Shown: positions 1 through 11,254, counted from the first letter of the stretch. The stretch: 64,000 nucleotides of DNA from Macrostomum hystrix (GCA_950097015.1 CATNEN010000001.1:14191001-14255000); one strand, 5' to 3'. The notes: a model not told the origin generated them from the sequence alone. Translations and numbers: made by a program.

Positions 1-971
1 GCTGCTGCTTACTATCCATATTGTCTATATTAACTAGATAATCTATAAGTAGCTGCAAACTAGAAATCAAATCAGGCTGCGACAAAGACTAGCCAATTGT
101 GAGATCTATTGCGACCTAAGTTCTCTCAGTAACTATGCAAAGCAAGTAGTAGTAAGCAAAGTAGAATCTCCGAATTCTCTGAAAATTAAAAAGTAAATAA
201 GTAAAAGTAAAGGTATTGCAAAATTCGAAGTGAATATGAGTAAAATAAGTGTTTTTAAAAGGTGTTTAAAATGTTCCAATGGAGTTAAGGTAGTTAAAAG
301 GATGGTAAAAGTGTATAGCTTGGTTTCACTAGCTAGAGAAACCTAGCTTTTAGCTCAATGCTCCTGAGCTGCAGCTCATTGCTCATGGATGATGTCAGAG
401 GCAATTCAGATGAAAGCTTGAAAGAAAAGTGAAATGTGGCTACAAATAATTGAAAAGCCTGAAAGGAATTTAGGATTTAAGAAAGTGAAAGCAGTTAAAA
501 GGATGGTAAAAACTTAGCAAACTGCAGTGAGGCTTAGTACATCTTAACTGGTCCTTATCACACAAGCTGGAATGGTGGCTTTGCTTGCTATCTTCAGGCT
601 GGCATCTGAGAACTGGTAAGGCTTGGCTAATCATTTGTTGTAAAGTGTTTGCTAGATACCCAACCCAAAATTGTTGGTTAGCTCCTGCAAAGCAATAACA
701 ATTGATCCCAGTGTACACTAGAGTTATTTGGTCTGGTACAGGTATATAACTTTGCTATGAAATTTCCTTATAATGACTATTTATTTATCAACTTTATTTT
801 ACCAGGTCTTTATCACACTGGCTCACTAGCTGGAATTGTGGCATCTGGCTGTCTTCACTCTCATGGCATAGCTAAGGGCATATGAGAACTAATCACATAT
901 GATTAAAGGCTGTGGTAAGTGCTTAAGTACATAATCATTTTTAGTGTTAGCCCAACCCAGCCCAAGATACC
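1..971. other. Noncoding, diverged repeats
   Basis: No convincing coding region is visible. Two diverged copies of a motif that starts near TTATCACAC, continues with AGCTGGAAT and ends near a CCCAACCCA stretch lie at about 549-672 and 804-970. The phrase AGTTAAAAGGATGGTAAAA recurs at about 292 and 494. This suggests old dispersed repeats of unknown class. Confidence 0.5.
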
Positions 972-1412
972 CAGTGTTGTATCAAGGCTTAGTTCATTTC
1001 ATTGTTTAAAACTTTTTATCTGGGGGATTATCACCAATCTGGGATTGTCCCAAACTGAGGATCTGGGATTGTCACCAAACTGAGGATCTGGGATAATTGT
1101 CATTAAACTCAACTTTAAATTTTTATATATTGTTGTATCATTGTATCGTTGTATCGTATCAATGTTGTATCATTGTTGTTGTGTTGTATCAGTGTTGTAT
1201 CAAGGCTTAGTTCATTTCATTGTTTAAAACTTTTTATCTGGGGGATTATCACCAATCTGGGATTGTCCCAAACTGAGGATCTGGGATAATTGTCATTAAA
1301 CTGAGCTTTAAATTTTTATATATTGTTGTATCATTGTATCGTTGTATCGTATCAATGTTGTATCATTGTTGTTGTGTTGTATCAGTGTTGTATCAAGACT
1401 TAGTTCATTTAA
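972..1412. repeat. Tandem repeat, about 218/193-bp unit
   Basis: The phrase CAGTGTTGTATCAAGG recurs at 972 and 1190, and with one change at 1383. The second unit is 25 bp shorter because it lacks an internal second copy of a GAGGATCTGGGATTGTC block. A related, more diverged copy lies at about 11,255-11,455, on the other side of the LTR element. Confidence 0.75.
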
Positions 1413-1480
1413 TTGCTTAAATTTTTTAAATTTACTAATACAAACCATTAAATAAATAAATAATTAAATAAATATATGCT

Positions 1481-1552
1481 CTTGACTTACTTGACTTAGC
1501 GGCAGGGAGCCTCCATGACGGACGCAGCGAGGAGGCGGCCGGTGCCGCCCAT
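1481..1552. repeat. Short GC-rich dispersed repeat, copy 1
   Basis: This GC-rich block sits in AT-rich DNA. It opens with CTTGACTTACTTGACTTA and contains GACGGACGCAGCGAGGAGG and CCGCCCAT. The same start, middle and end recur at 21,752-21,840. The related sequence near 11,400 lacks the block, so it looks inserted here. Its class is unknown. Confidence 0.6.
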
Positions 1553-1626
1553 ATCAGAAGCTTAGACTTAGAAGCTTATCGGAATATATGCTCAGTTAAA
1601 GAGTGACTATAATAAGCATGCCAAAC

Positions 1627-1747
1627 TTTATCGGGTCGGATTCAATTGAAAATCTATCTAGAAATGATTTCCTACACGACTGAGTTGGTTTCTATTCTCA
1701 AATGATTTCCACTCGAACTTATTAACCTGGAAAGTCACCTAGAAAAT
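1627..1747. repeat. 121-bp dispersed repeat, copy 1
   Basis: Nearly identical to 10,815-10,936 in the same orientation, running from TTTATCG..GTCGGATTC to CACCTAGAAAAT. The pair brackets the LTR retrotransposon, but local order differs: this copy follows the GAGGATCTGG-type repeat, while the right-hand copy precedes it. Confidence 0.8.
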
Positions 1748-1814
1748 TTTATCTTGACTCTGACTATGTCAGTACTATATGGCTGTCGTCGGTGTCCCAA
1801 TAGATTTGAGCACA

Positions 1815-2686
1815 TGATGTGGAGTGTGCTGCGGGAATCGAGTGGGAGTGTGAGCCAGCATAATTTTTCAAATTTTTAAGTGTCTAATAATTGCGACCCA
1901 CATAGCAGCTGGCCGCAAACACGATCATTAATCTTAGGGCCGGGTTTGGGGCGGCGGTGAATTAAGTAGCCGTCGAATCCCTTCTCCCTGGATCTGTCTA
2001 GACCCCTGTAGGAATGACTGATCGCGGCCATAGCTTTTATTGTATGAGTAGTTTAGGTCATAATTCTCCTCCAAACCGCGATCAGATATAGGGGATCACT
2101 CGGGCGTTATGAGTGATCATTAATTCTTCATGTCCCCTCTTCTTTACAGTATTCGAGCCCAGCTCGACTTTATGACCTCCCTCCTTTAGATACATGTAAA
2201 TGTCACTGTAGGCAGGTCGGCGCCTGCGCTTCCCATTGTCCCGGCGGAGTAACAATCGCTGGCTGACTGCCGACGGCTGTTCGCGCAGAACATCTGTCGT
2301 TTCCCGCCGCCGGTTCATTGGGCAATTGGGGCGGCAATCGCCGCTTCAATTCCTCGATGACAGGCTGGCGCGAATGTGGGTTGCTTTGATGGATGTCGGG
2401 GTTGGCGTGCTGCAAGGCCTATTTAAGCAAGCGCGCTGCGCTGCTCCCTAGAGGACCTCTTTTCTCCCACCGGCTCTTCCCCTTCTCCCTGCCGGTTTAC
2501 TTTTGCCGGGCCGGACTCCCACCGGACCCAGAGCACCTTTCCGGACCCACTTAGGGCCTAGACCCTAGAGCTCATAGCTCCACAGTTAGCGCGGGCCCAT
2601 TGCCTGCCCCCATTCCCCCTGAGCGCGAGCCACCTCTTTAGGTGAGCCGTTAAATTGAGCCTTGAGCTCCAAGCGTGTGGGCCCCT
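1815..2686 (+). repeat. 5' LTR
   Basis: Direct match to 8502-9361 over its full length, starting TGATGTGGAGTG and ending GTGTGGGCCCCT. It carries a 12-bp segment near 2092-2103 that is missing from the right copy. A TATTTAA box at 2420-2426 is a plausible start of transcription for the element. Confidence 0.9.
2420..2426 (+). promoter_or_regulatory. TATA-like box in the 5' LTR
   Basis: TATTTAA lies in GC-rich LTR DNA, followed by GCAAGCGCGCTGCG and then pyrimidine-rich sequence. The same box lies at 9095-9101 in the right LTR. The role is inferred from position. Confidence 0.5.
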
Positions 2687-2687
2687 T

Positions 2688-2702
2688 TGGGGATCGGGGA
2701 TT
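2688..2702 (+). other. Candidate primer-binding site
   Basis: TGGGGATCGGGGATT starts one base after the left LTR. It begins with TGG, the complement of a tRNA CCA end, as expected for a minus-strand primer site. The priming tRNA was not identified. Confidence 0.45.
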
Positions 2703-3146
2703 AGCCTTCTTTGAGTAACTTATTGAAGTCGTGTACTTTCCAAGGTAGGGCGATAGGCTGCTGCAGGCGCTGCCAGCAGTAGTACTGGCCCCGCCGTACC
2801 TATAGTGTAACAGTTCGCTATGGGGTTGCTGAATGAGTGCTGGTTAAAACCTAGACTCCTATGTCCCAAGTTCGAGTGCGCGCAAGCAGTTGTCGGAAGC
2901 CAAGGCCGAAGGTAGAGCTAGCCAGGGCCCCGGGCCCTTTTTCTCCCCTATCAGTTTTCCCTTATCGCTTTATCGGCCGCTGCATCGCAGTCTTTGTTCA
3001 CGAGGGCCGGTTTATCAATTGCTCATTCTCCGCGGCCACTGCCGTGTGCAGCACCCCGCTTAGCCCACTTTTTCTCATCCCCAGTGTTGCTTTAGCGACT
3101 AACCCCCTCTTAATTCGCAAAATCCTCATTTCCTCTTTTGGTCGAC

Positions 3147-4220
3147 ATGTCCGACCAGGAGGATGAGGTGGTGGAGGCCGTTGGCAATGCCCGCCCACCC
3201 AGAGGCCGCGCTGCAGCAGCAGCGCGAGCCGAACCCCCAGCAACTGCGGCAGCCCAGCCGGAAGACCCAGTGGAGCGCCTAGCCTCCCTGATGGAGCGTT
3301 TAGAGCCGCGACGGGCTAGGACCCACCGAGTAAAAATTGCTCTAGAGCCGTTCGAGTCGGCGAAGGACTCATTTCCCCGCTGGCTGCGCCGGTTTAATTT
3401 GAAGGTCGAGGCCGAGGGTCTGGAGACGGATGAGGAGAAAATCCTCACTCTCCTGGCCCACCTAGGAGGCGAACCCTTGACCCAGGCCATGAGCCTACCG
3501 CGCCGAGTGACCTACCCGCGGTTTGTGCAAGACCTGACCGAGGCCCTCAGCGGCGCCTGCACACCCTATGCCCGGCTCCTTAGCGGGCGAAATCTTAAGC
3601 AGGACAGAGGCGAGTCATACGCCTCGTTCGCTGACCGCCTGCGATCTGTGGCCACCCAGGTCAATCCCAATGGGCGCGGCCCACCTTTTGAACAAGCCCT
3701 CCTGGCCTCCTTCCTAGAAGGTATCACGGCCCCCCCGGAGGTGTTGGCGCCCATGATGCGGATAGAATTCGCCACGGTAGAGGCGGCTGCCGCTGAGCTG
3801 CGCGCCGCCACCCAGGCGTTTGAAATGGCCGCTGAACGCGACCCCCGTCGCCGAGTGCGCCAGGTCCGGGCAGGGCTAGACGAGGCGCAAGAACCCCCCG
3901 GCGAGATTCAGGCAGTCCGCCGTGAGCAGCAGCACTTGGCCCAGGAACTGGCCAAAGTTTCCCAACAGCTCGCGGAAGTCACGCGGCAGCTGCGAGAACC
4001 ACGACCAACCCCGGCCCACCCGCCTTGTCCGCACCCGTCCGGGCACCAGTGGTATCTCAGGGTAGAGAGGGGGCCGCGCAGGAAGTACCGTGGGGGCTCT
4101 GCCGCGGGAAACGGGAGTGGGGCCGCCGACTGGAGGCAGCTCGATTATCCGGAGGCGCCTCAGGCAGCTCGGGCGGTCGAGGCCCCCCCGTTGATGCCGC
4201 CCTCATCGAAGTCCGAGTGA
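3147..4220 (+). CDS. gag: Gag-like protein of the LTR element
   Basis: A 357-codon ORF starting at the ATG of MSDQEDEVVEAV; the frame is also open a few codons upstream but without an ATG. The N-terminus is Ala/Arg/Pro-rich. Residues about 65-230 resemble retrotransposon Gag/capsid: FPRWLRRFNL, then LLAHLGGEPL, then SYASFADRLRSVA and ASFLEGI. A Glu/Gln-rich coiled-coil-like segment (QHLAQELAKVSQQLAEVTRQL) follows. No CCHC zinc knuckle is seen. The 3' end overlaps the protease ORF in the -1 frame. A run of seven C at 4183-4189 is a possible slip point, though it does not match the canonical heptamer phase. The expected role is assembly of virus-like particles. Confidence 0.75.
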   Translation: MSDQEDEVVEAVGNARPPRGRAAAAARAEPPATAAAQPEDPVERLASLMERLEPRRARTHRVKIALEPFESAKDSFPRWLRRFNLKVEAEGLETDEEKILTLLAHLGGEPLTQAMSLPRRVTYPRFVQDLTEALSGACTPYARLLSGRNLKQDRGESYASFADRLRSVATQVNPNGRGPPFEQALLASFLEGITAPPEVLAPMMRIEFATVEAAAAELRAATQAFEMAAERDPRRRVRQVRAGLDEAQEPPGEIQAVRREQQHLAQELAKVSQQLAEVTRQLREPRPTPAHPPCPHPSGHQWYLRVERGPRRKYRGGSAAGNGSGAADWRQLDYPEAPQAARAVEAPPLMPPSSKSE

Positions 4221-4651
4221 ATTCACTCGGCCGAGTCCCCACCCGAGTGCGCACCCGCCCCAACCGCTCTGAGGAGCTTAGTGAGGTGTGGGTCGCCTTG
4301 GAGTTGGACGGAGCACCCCTTGGCCTCCTGATCGACACTGGGTCAATGGTGAATGTGCTCCCGGGCTCGTTGTCATCCATCATCTCCCATTGTCATTTCG
4401 ACCCCCCTCAATTCTCTTTATTAGCATATAATGGCACCCCTATAATTGCACAGGCGCAAGTCAAGGTCAAGTTACAGGTTGGCGCCGAAGCGTTGGACAC
4501 GCTGTTCTTAGTGGTCGAGGGCGACTGCTCTCCCCTTCTAGGCGCCTCCTGGTTGGCTCATCACCATGCCATCCTTGACTTCGACTCGCGCCCATTAATC
4601 ATTTACAACCAGTCCATTCCCTTCTCGCTCAGGCGGAAGCCTGCATTTTAG
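4025..4651 (+). CDS. pro: Retropepsin-like protease domain ORF (-1 frame)
   Basis: The ORF is open from about 4025, but meaningful sequence begins near 4230. The core is an aspartic protease: LLIDTGSMVNVLPG carries the catalytic DTG, followed by LLAYNGTPI (flap region) and PLLGASWL near the end, an order typical of Ty3/Gypsy-type retropepsins. It overlaps gag by up to 196 bp in the -1 frame, so it is probably made as a Gag-Pro frameshift product. It stops at 4651 and no RT follows in any frame. The domain identity is secure; the exact start of translation is not. Confidence 0.75.
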   Translation: MSAPVRAPVVSQGREGAAQEVPWGLCRGKREWGRRLEAARLSGGASGSSGGRGPPVDAALIEVRVNSLGRVPTRVRTRPNRSEELSEVWVALELDGAPLGLLIDTGSMVNVLPGSLSSIISHCHFDPPQFSLLAYNGTPIIAQAQVKVKLQVGAEALDTLFLVVEGDCSPLLGASWLAHHHAILDFDSRPLIIYNQSIPFSLRRKPAF

Positions 4652-4797
4652 GTTGGGTAAGAGGGTGGCGAGAAACCTCCTCACCTCCCTTCTCTCTCCC
4701 TTTTTCCCCCCCTTGCGACTATTTAGACTAGAGGCTAGAGGAGGAGCCGGGGAGTTTAGGAAGAATATAGTCGGTTAGCACTAACAAAATAGTTGTC

Positions 4798-5343
4798 ATG
4801 GCTGGCCTGAGTATAACTGTAGCCTGGTGGCTAGAGGCAGTCGCCACCGACTATCGGCGAGAGTTGGCCGGCAAGAGGACGTGGCTCATGATCCGCCTGT
4901 GGCTACTCCCTGCGTTGGGCCGCGCGGCACAGGCCAGGTGGATGGCGCAGGCATGGGCCGAAGAGCGGGACCCGAGCCCGCCAAAAGGTGAGAACGAGGA
5001 GACCCTGCCTTGGAATCTCCGGTGGCCCGAATACAGCCCGCCAGAAGACTGGGGCATGGCAGTGCCCGAAGCCCTCATGTCCTGGCTACAGGCTACCCGG
5101 ATCCCTGGCAGGTGGGATCTCGAGCACCAGCTGGTAACATCGCGGATTGGCGAAGCCGTCTGGAGGCAATCTTCCGGACTAGCCTCTACGCCATGGAGAA
5201 GCTGGGCGGTAGAGGCATCAACCATCGAGGAGACGCCGCCAGGGGACAGTACGCTCGGCCACATGGTGAGACAGATGGAAGGTGAAGGTGTTAGCGAGGA
5301 TCCAGCAGAAAGTACGCCCATCAAGGAGGAGGCAGAAGAATAA
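4798..5343 (+). CDS. Unknown ORF inside the LTR element
   Basis: A 181-codon ORF beginning GTCATGG, a favourable start context, 146 bp after the protease stop. The protein is Trp- and Glu-rich (MAGLSITVAWWLEAVATDY at the start; an acidic tail ending IKEEAEE). I recognise no domain and see no clear membrane segment or zinc motif. It sits where pol would lie in a complete element, so it may be an element-specific accessory protein or a chance ORF in GC-rich DNA. An ATTAAA follows at about 5515. Confidence 0.4.
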   Translation: MAGLSITVAWWLEAVATDYRRELAGKRTWLMIRLWLLPALGRAAQARWMAQAWAEERDPSPPKGENEETLPWNLRWPEYSPPEDWGMAVPEALMSWLQATRIPGRWDLEHQLVTSRIGEAVWRQSSGLASTPWRSWAVEASTIEETPPGDSTLGHMVRQMEGEGVSEDPAESTPIKEEAEE

Positions 5344-6551
5344 GGGAACGCAAGGTAGGATCAATTGAGGCGGACCGCAGGACTGTATTAATAGGACCCC
5401 TATCCAATAGGCCCCTGTTCTCTGTCCCCCCCTTGTCCTTTTCCCTTTTTTTCTCCCCGTTAATAACTTTTCGCACCGCGCACTCTTTCTCGTAGTGTTG
5501 TGTTTTCCTTTTTCATTAAAGCCATCTTGGTGCCAAAATTCTGCCTAAAAAATTATTATAATCTAGCCAAAACCACAAAAACATACGTAATGGGGTGAAA
5601 TTCCCCTTGTACGATTTTCGCATGAGATGTTTTCAATAATTGTAGCAAACTAGGAAGTGCACCTTCTTTTCTCAAACATTTAACATTTTTCGCACTGCAT
5701 TATGCATGGCACCCTTCTTTATCCTTTTTGCTTCGGGTGGGTCTGTGGGGTGCATCTCGGGCCGATTTCTATTTTAGGAGGGATACCAACCCGCTAAAGT
5801 GAGCGGGGTGGTATGATGGGCACTCTAAGTTTGGAATGGGGTGGGTGTCTGAACAAGGAACTGTCAGGTTTTTAGCTCAGGTTGAGAGAAGTTTTCTTAT
5901 TGGTTTAGAAGGCAGTGGGTTCAAATGGTGTTTTCCTTTTCTAAGGGAAGTGAGAAATGAATGAGGGGGCACAGTTAAAAGAAAAGGGTTGTTTACGCAG
6001 ATGAGTCAACTAGACTGCGGGCACCTAAGCAAGGCTTTTTGTTGTAAACTTTCGAAATGATTCTATATATCCACCTTACTATTATTGTGGGAACGCACTT
6101 TAGTGGCAGATTTGGAATGATGTCTTGTCCTTTAGAATTTTCTAAGAACGAGTAGCACAATTGTCAGAAAGAGCTCACAAGGAGCATCACGTAAGAAACA
6201 CATCATTCGTTTTCGCACGGGATAAGTGTATTTTATTATAGCAACATTGATAAACAAATAAACAAGAAGGTAGGGCTATGCAAGGAGAGGACGCTCTGGG
6301 GGCCATCTTATCCTCCTGGTCAGTCTAGTACATAAATGCGGTCTGTTACGCGCTTAATATGTACTATGTTAAGTGAGAATGATGTGACATACAGTCTTTA
6401 CGAACACATAGCAGAATAACACGTTCAGGCACCGGACTGGCGCTGCATGGGAGACAGGTGTCATAAGTTCACGGGAATAAAACGTCCTGCTGTGTACTTG
6501 CACTGTATCCACTAGTGTTGGCGGGCCAACCAGAAAACGCCGACGGCTGCC
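5344..6551 (+). other. Noncoding interior of the LTR element
   Basis: No coding region or clear structure is recognised. GC content falls compared with gag, which fits a long untranslated interior. Confidence 0.5.
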
Positions 6552-7439
6552 ATCAGGCCAGCCGCGAGGGCGAGGCCACCCGGGCCAGTTGCAAAGTTGT
6601 TGATTAGAGTACAAATGGCCGCCTCCTGGCCTGGAGCCACTTCAATATCTGTGGAAGGTGGAATAGGGTTTCGTTTCATTACGAAGTAAGAGTGTCAAAT
6701 GGTGGCCAATTAGGAGTAAGGTGTAGGATCGAGTCACGGCAACTTACTGATGGCGAACACAATGCGCAACGGTGGCTGCGGCACGACATCTCTGGAAGTA
6801 GGAGGGCAGGTATCGTAGTGCTCAACAACAATGATAGCCACTCCACGCAATGGTTAAAATTTAAACTCAATTTAATTCGAACTTAGGTTTTCACTGGAAT
6901 TTCTCAACTTAGCGGGCTGAGGGATCTGGGTTCAGGTTAAGATCAATCATAGATCGGAATCGGGCTGGGGGTGCCGGGAACAGCGATTAATCTAGATCAG
7001 GCCAGCCGCGAGGGCGAGGCCACCCGGGCCAGTTGCAAAGTTGTTGATTAGAGTACAAATGGCCGCCTCCTGGCCTGGAGCCACTTCAATATCTGTGGAA
7101 GGTGGAATAGGGTTTCGTTTCATTACGAAGTAAGAGTGTCAAATGGTGGCCAATTAGGAGTAAGGTGTAGGATCGAGTCACGGCAACTTACTGATGGCGA
7201 ACACAATGCGCAACGGTGGCTGCGGCACGACATCTCTGGAAGTAGGAGGGCAGGTATCGTAGTGCTCAACAACAATGATAGCCACTCCACGCAATGGTTA
7301 AAATTTAAACTCAATTTAATTCGAACTTAGGTTTTCACTGGAATTTCTCAACTTAGCGGGCTGAGGGATCTGGGTTCAGGTTAAGATCAATCATAGATCG
7401 GAATCGGGCTGGGGGTGCCGGGAACAGCGATTAATCTAG
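6552..7439 (+). repeat. 444-bp exact tandem duplication
   Basis: The segment 6552-6995 is repeated at 6996-7439. I saw no difference between copies when reading them side by side; both contain the same short ORF shadows offset by exactly 444. The join reads ATCTAGATCAGGCCAG. Near-identity points to a recent duplication or an assembly duplicate. Confidence 0.9.
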
Positions 7440-8482
7440 ATGGCCTAGTTATTATTCAATCATTTTAATCACCCCTCAATAACCGGCCTTGGAAGGCCGA
7501 GTAGAAGCAATAACTCACCTTTCTTCTCCAGGCTGAATCGAGGACTGAGTCTCGCATAATGGCACGAATGGGCGAGTAGCGTTAAGCATGGTACATGGAT
7601 TAGGGGTAGAAGCTTGGCAGGCGCAGTAAGGGAAGTGTTTAGTGAGTTAACAGGCCTGAAGTTAATGGAGCATCAAGTGGCTATTATTTTTATAACAGTT
7701 TGGTTAGGGGTTTTGGTGGCCGAGGCGCCAGCCAATAGGAAGGCTCGGGAAGGTTGTGGGGAATTCCATGAGTAAGGGGACCATAGCTATAGTTTGGTTA
7801 TTGGGGCCTTGACTTTTTCGGCGAAGAGATACCACAGCCGGCAACAGCGTAACTGGGCGGCCTGAGCAGCGGTTTTCTCCAGCTGCGACCAGCTACAGCG
7901 CCGACTGGACCGCGCGCAACGGCTCGGCAACCGGCCCGGCGAACATTGTCGGGCACGGCCAGCTGTGAAACACCTGGGGCGCGCGGCAAATCAGAGGCTA
8001 CCAATGCCCGGCAGCAGGATCGGTGAGGACGCGAATGGGCCAACCAACCTGGAACCACCTGGTGAGAGCACGGCCGGACCCCTCGGACTCAAGGAAAGAC
8101 GGCCGGAGCCTCCCAGGATTGCGCAACCGAGACCAAGCCGGGCAGGAGAAGATGGGCACAGCTGCAACCACCTGGAGAAGAAGGCGAGCCGGGACAAGGC
8201 ACACCCCTGGGCATCGAGGAACTCTATTCGCCGCGGCTGGAATGCGCACCCACCCCCCATAGGACGCTATACCGCAATCACTAGGGGCGCCGACCATTTT
8301 ATACTCACGCACCAATCTATTTATAGTATCCGTACGTAAGTACGCATTAGGATTTCCTCTCTAGCGGAATTCTTCTTAGGGTTCTGTACCGTATGTTGTA
8401 GGTAATTATTATTTTTTTTATCCCCATTGATTCTCGAGACACCCCGCTACTTCTGTCAGTAGGCACGTAAGTGTCTTACGTG
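7440..8482 (+). other. Noncoding interior of the LTR element, 3' part
   Basis: GC-rich around 7,850-8,260, with several ORF shadows on both strands but no recognisable protein. It leads into the purine-rich stretch before the right LTR. Confidence 0.4.
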
Positions 8483-8501
8483 AAAGTGAGCGAAGGTGGA
8501 G
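8483..8501 (+). other. Candidate polypurine tract
   Basis: A purine-rich stretch (GAAAGTGAGCGAAGGTGGAG, with two pyrimidines) ends exactly where the right LTR begins with TGATGTGG. The position suits the plus-strand primer. Confidence 0.45.
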
Positions 8502-9361
8502 TGATGTGGAGTGTGCTGCGGGAATCGAGTGGGACTGTGAGCCAACATAATTTTTCAAATTTTTAAGTGTCTAATAATTTGGACCCACATAGCAGCTGGC
8601 CGCAAACACGATCATTAATCTTAGGGCCGGGTTTGGGGCGGCGGTGAATTAAGTAGCCGTCGAATCCCTTCTCCCTGGATCTGTCTAGACCCCTGTAGGA
8701 ATGACTGATCGTGGCCATAGCTTTTATTGTATGAGTAGTTTAGGTCATAATTCTCCTCCAAACCGCGATCAGATATAGGCGTTATGAGTGATCATTAATT
8801 CTTCATGTCCCCTCTTCTTTACAGTATTCGAGCCCAGCTCGACTTTATGACCTCCCTCCTTTAGATACATGTAAATGTCACTGTAGGCAGGTCGGCGCCT
8901 GCGCTTCCCATTGTCCCGGCGGAGTAACAATCGCTGGCTGACTGCCGACGGCTGTTCGCGCAGAACATCTGTCGTTTCCCGCCGCCGGTTCATTGGGCAA
9001 TTGGGGCGGCAATCGCCGCTTCAATTCCTCGATGACAGGCTGGCGCGAATGTGGGTTGCTTTGATGGATGTCGGGGTTGGCGTGCTGCAAGGCCTATTTA
9101 AGCAAGCGCGCTGCGCTGCTCCCTAGAGGACCTCTTTTCTCCCACCGGCTCTTCCCCTTCTCCCTGCCGGTTTACTTTTGCCGGGCCGGACTCCCACCGG
9201 ACCCAGAGCACCTTTCCGGACCCACTTAGGGCCTAGACCCTAGAGCTCATAGCTCCACAGTTAGCGCGGGCCCATTGCCTGCCCCCATTCCCCCTGAGCG
9301 CGAGCCACCTCTTTAGGTGAGCCGTTAAATTGAGCCTTGAGCTCCAAGCGTGTGGGCCCCT
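8502..9361 (+). repeat. 3' LTR
   Basis: An 860-bp match to 1815-2686 with only a handful of substitutions (for example GACTGTGAGCCAACA versus GAGTGTGAGCCAGCA) and one 12-bp deletion. It ends GTGTGGGCCCCT, after which the two copies diverge. Confidence 0.9.
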
Positions 9362-10814
9362 GCCGACTCGCAGCATCTTTCCCTTCCCGGCCTTTGCTGT
9401 CTTACCTCATCCTCTTCCCCGAGAACAACGGGATTGCAGCACGCGGCCGAAGCGACTCCAGATAAGTAACCCGCGCAGCGGTTTGTGATTGTTATTTCTA
9501 CGGGGCTGCACTTTTAGTCTAGGCGGGAAGTACGGGCTTGGGCGAGGGATTTATCTAGCCTAATAAAAGCAGTAATTACTAGCCAATTATTCAAACATTA
9601 GGCCAATTTAATAACAATTTAAATCCTTCCGCCATGCTATTACTTTCTCTTTATTTTCACCTTAGACAGCCCTCTACCATGAGTGGCTAATCTATTAGGG
9701 GAATGGGCTCTGGCACAGCCGAGCTGAAAGCTGCGGCAGGAAGGCAATTGTAAGCGCATATGAGAGCAATATGGAGCTAGGGATTTGCAAGTAAAATGCG
9801 GAGTGTAGCACGTGTTGTCTTTCTGCCCAGGGGTGGGGAATTCCCTGGCGGGTTTTCCTCGTTTCCTGGCGGAATTGGGAGCGCGTGTCAAGCTCCCCTG
9901 CCAATTGAGTTTCCCTTCCGTTCCCCCTCTCGCTTCCACCGCCAGGGAAGTGGGGGTGATGATCTTTTAATCTTACGCTCGCATAATCACTCAGCCAGTG
10001 TTCAGCTTAATCTCTCCTGCCTCTGTTTTCCTCAGCTCACACAGACTCGGATTGCTAGTTATCTAATGTGTAGGCTGCAGTCTAATGTACCGAATGTGTC
10101 TGATGTCCCATGAGTAGGATTCTGGCTATGGATTTCTCTTTCAGGTTCTGAGTACCACCTTTCTAGACCACTGTAGCGCAGATTCAGGAATCCCCTGGTG
10201 AGGCGTGTCTCGATCCATTCTGGGGTTTTCACCCTAGTCTAAAACGGAAGTTACAGAAGGCTCTATTTTTCGGCTTGTCTAAGATCTGTGTGACAAACTA
10301 GGAGCTGCGAGCTCCGGGGACCCAAGTTCCCAAATGTCTGCGGTGGCAACGTAGGCGCATTGGGTGGTGGCGCTACCCTAGATCATTTTCCGCTTTGCCG
10401 ATAGCCTTTCCGCATTTCTAAGACAAGAGCCTAGGCCGAGTCGACCACTGCTACCAAGGTTAGGGGTCAGTTACGAACATGCTACTGATGACAGTAGGCT
10501 ACATAGCCCTGTCCTATCCGCTTGCGGGTAGTCCGACATCTATTTAGACTTTTAGCCGGTTTCGAGCACTGCTTGGGGTAGGCACGGCAGTCATGCCTGT
10601 GGCCTATGGGTTGAGTGGGACTGGCCAGCCTGAGGCCGAGAGGACCACTCCCTGCATCCACTGTCTCTCCCTTCATCTCTCCCTTCATCCCTCTTTCCGC
10701 GGCAACTCGCGAGACTTTGCGGTACGACTTCTGACTCTATCGCCATCCCCACACTCCTTTTCCTTCACGAGGACAGATCATCGGATTGCAAAAGACCCAA
10801 TCTATTTCACACAG
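9362..10814. other. Noncoding, nothing recognised
   Basis: Mixed-composition DNA with short ORF shadows on both strands and no recognisable protein, RNA or repeat. Confidence 0.4.
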
Positions 10815-10936
10815 TTTATCGAGTCGGATTCAATTGAAAATCTATCTAGAAATGATTTCCTACACAACTGAGTTGGTTTCATGATTTTAAATGATTTCCA
10901 CTCGAACTTATTAACCTGGAAAGTCACCTAGAAAAT
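10815..10936. repeat. 121-bp dispersed repeat, copy 2
   Basis: Right-hand partner of 1627-1747, same orientation, differing at a few bases and by a short block after GTTGGTTTC. Confidence 0.8.
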
Positions 10937-11254
10937 CCCGGGCTCTATGAGCAATGGGATATTGCATGCATGCGACTTTGCCAGTGCTATTTTTAGAGCA
11001 GCACATGAGCAAACAGAGCTGGGAATTGCCGTTCGAGCTGAGCATGACAGCTAGGACTGATAAGAAGTTTCTAGAACGGAAATCAGCGGAGCGGGGATAG
11101 AGACGTTTTCTAGCACCGAAAATGTAAAGGAAAGACATGCGTTCACGCATGTACATGTTGGCAATAAAGCTATTTAGAAAGCAGCGAAAAGTGACGTACA
11201 GTCACACAGTTTCAAAGCTCACCAGAACTCTAGAGCAGTGTCTCGTTGGCACAT

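Larger units (their letters stand above)
1815..9361 (+). mobile_element. LTR retrotransposon (gag-pro, no RT seen)
   Basis: A 7.5-kb element bounded by two direct LTRs (1815-2686 and 8502-9361). It has a primer-binding-site candidate right after the left LTR and a purine-rich stretch before the right one. The internal region encodes Gag and a retropepsin-type protease in an overlapping -1 frame, plus an unrelated 181-codon ORF. I find no reverse transcriptase, RNase H or integrase, so it would need enzymes in trans. The LTRs differ by a 12-bp indel and only a few substitutions, so insertion looks recent. The flanks (GCACA and GCCGA) are not an identical target-site duplication. A 444-bp exact tandem duplication lies in the 3' internal part. 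Confidence 0.85.

Noticed and set aside
470-718. 82-codon minus ORF
   Set aside because: It lies in diverged repeats and has no recognisable content.
2861-3166. 101-codon plus ORF before gag
   Set aside because: It overlaps the gag start in another frame and has no recognisable content; probably leader sequence.
1815-9361. Target-site duplication at the LTR element
   Set aside because: The five bases on each side (GCACA and GCCGA) differ, so none can be claimed.
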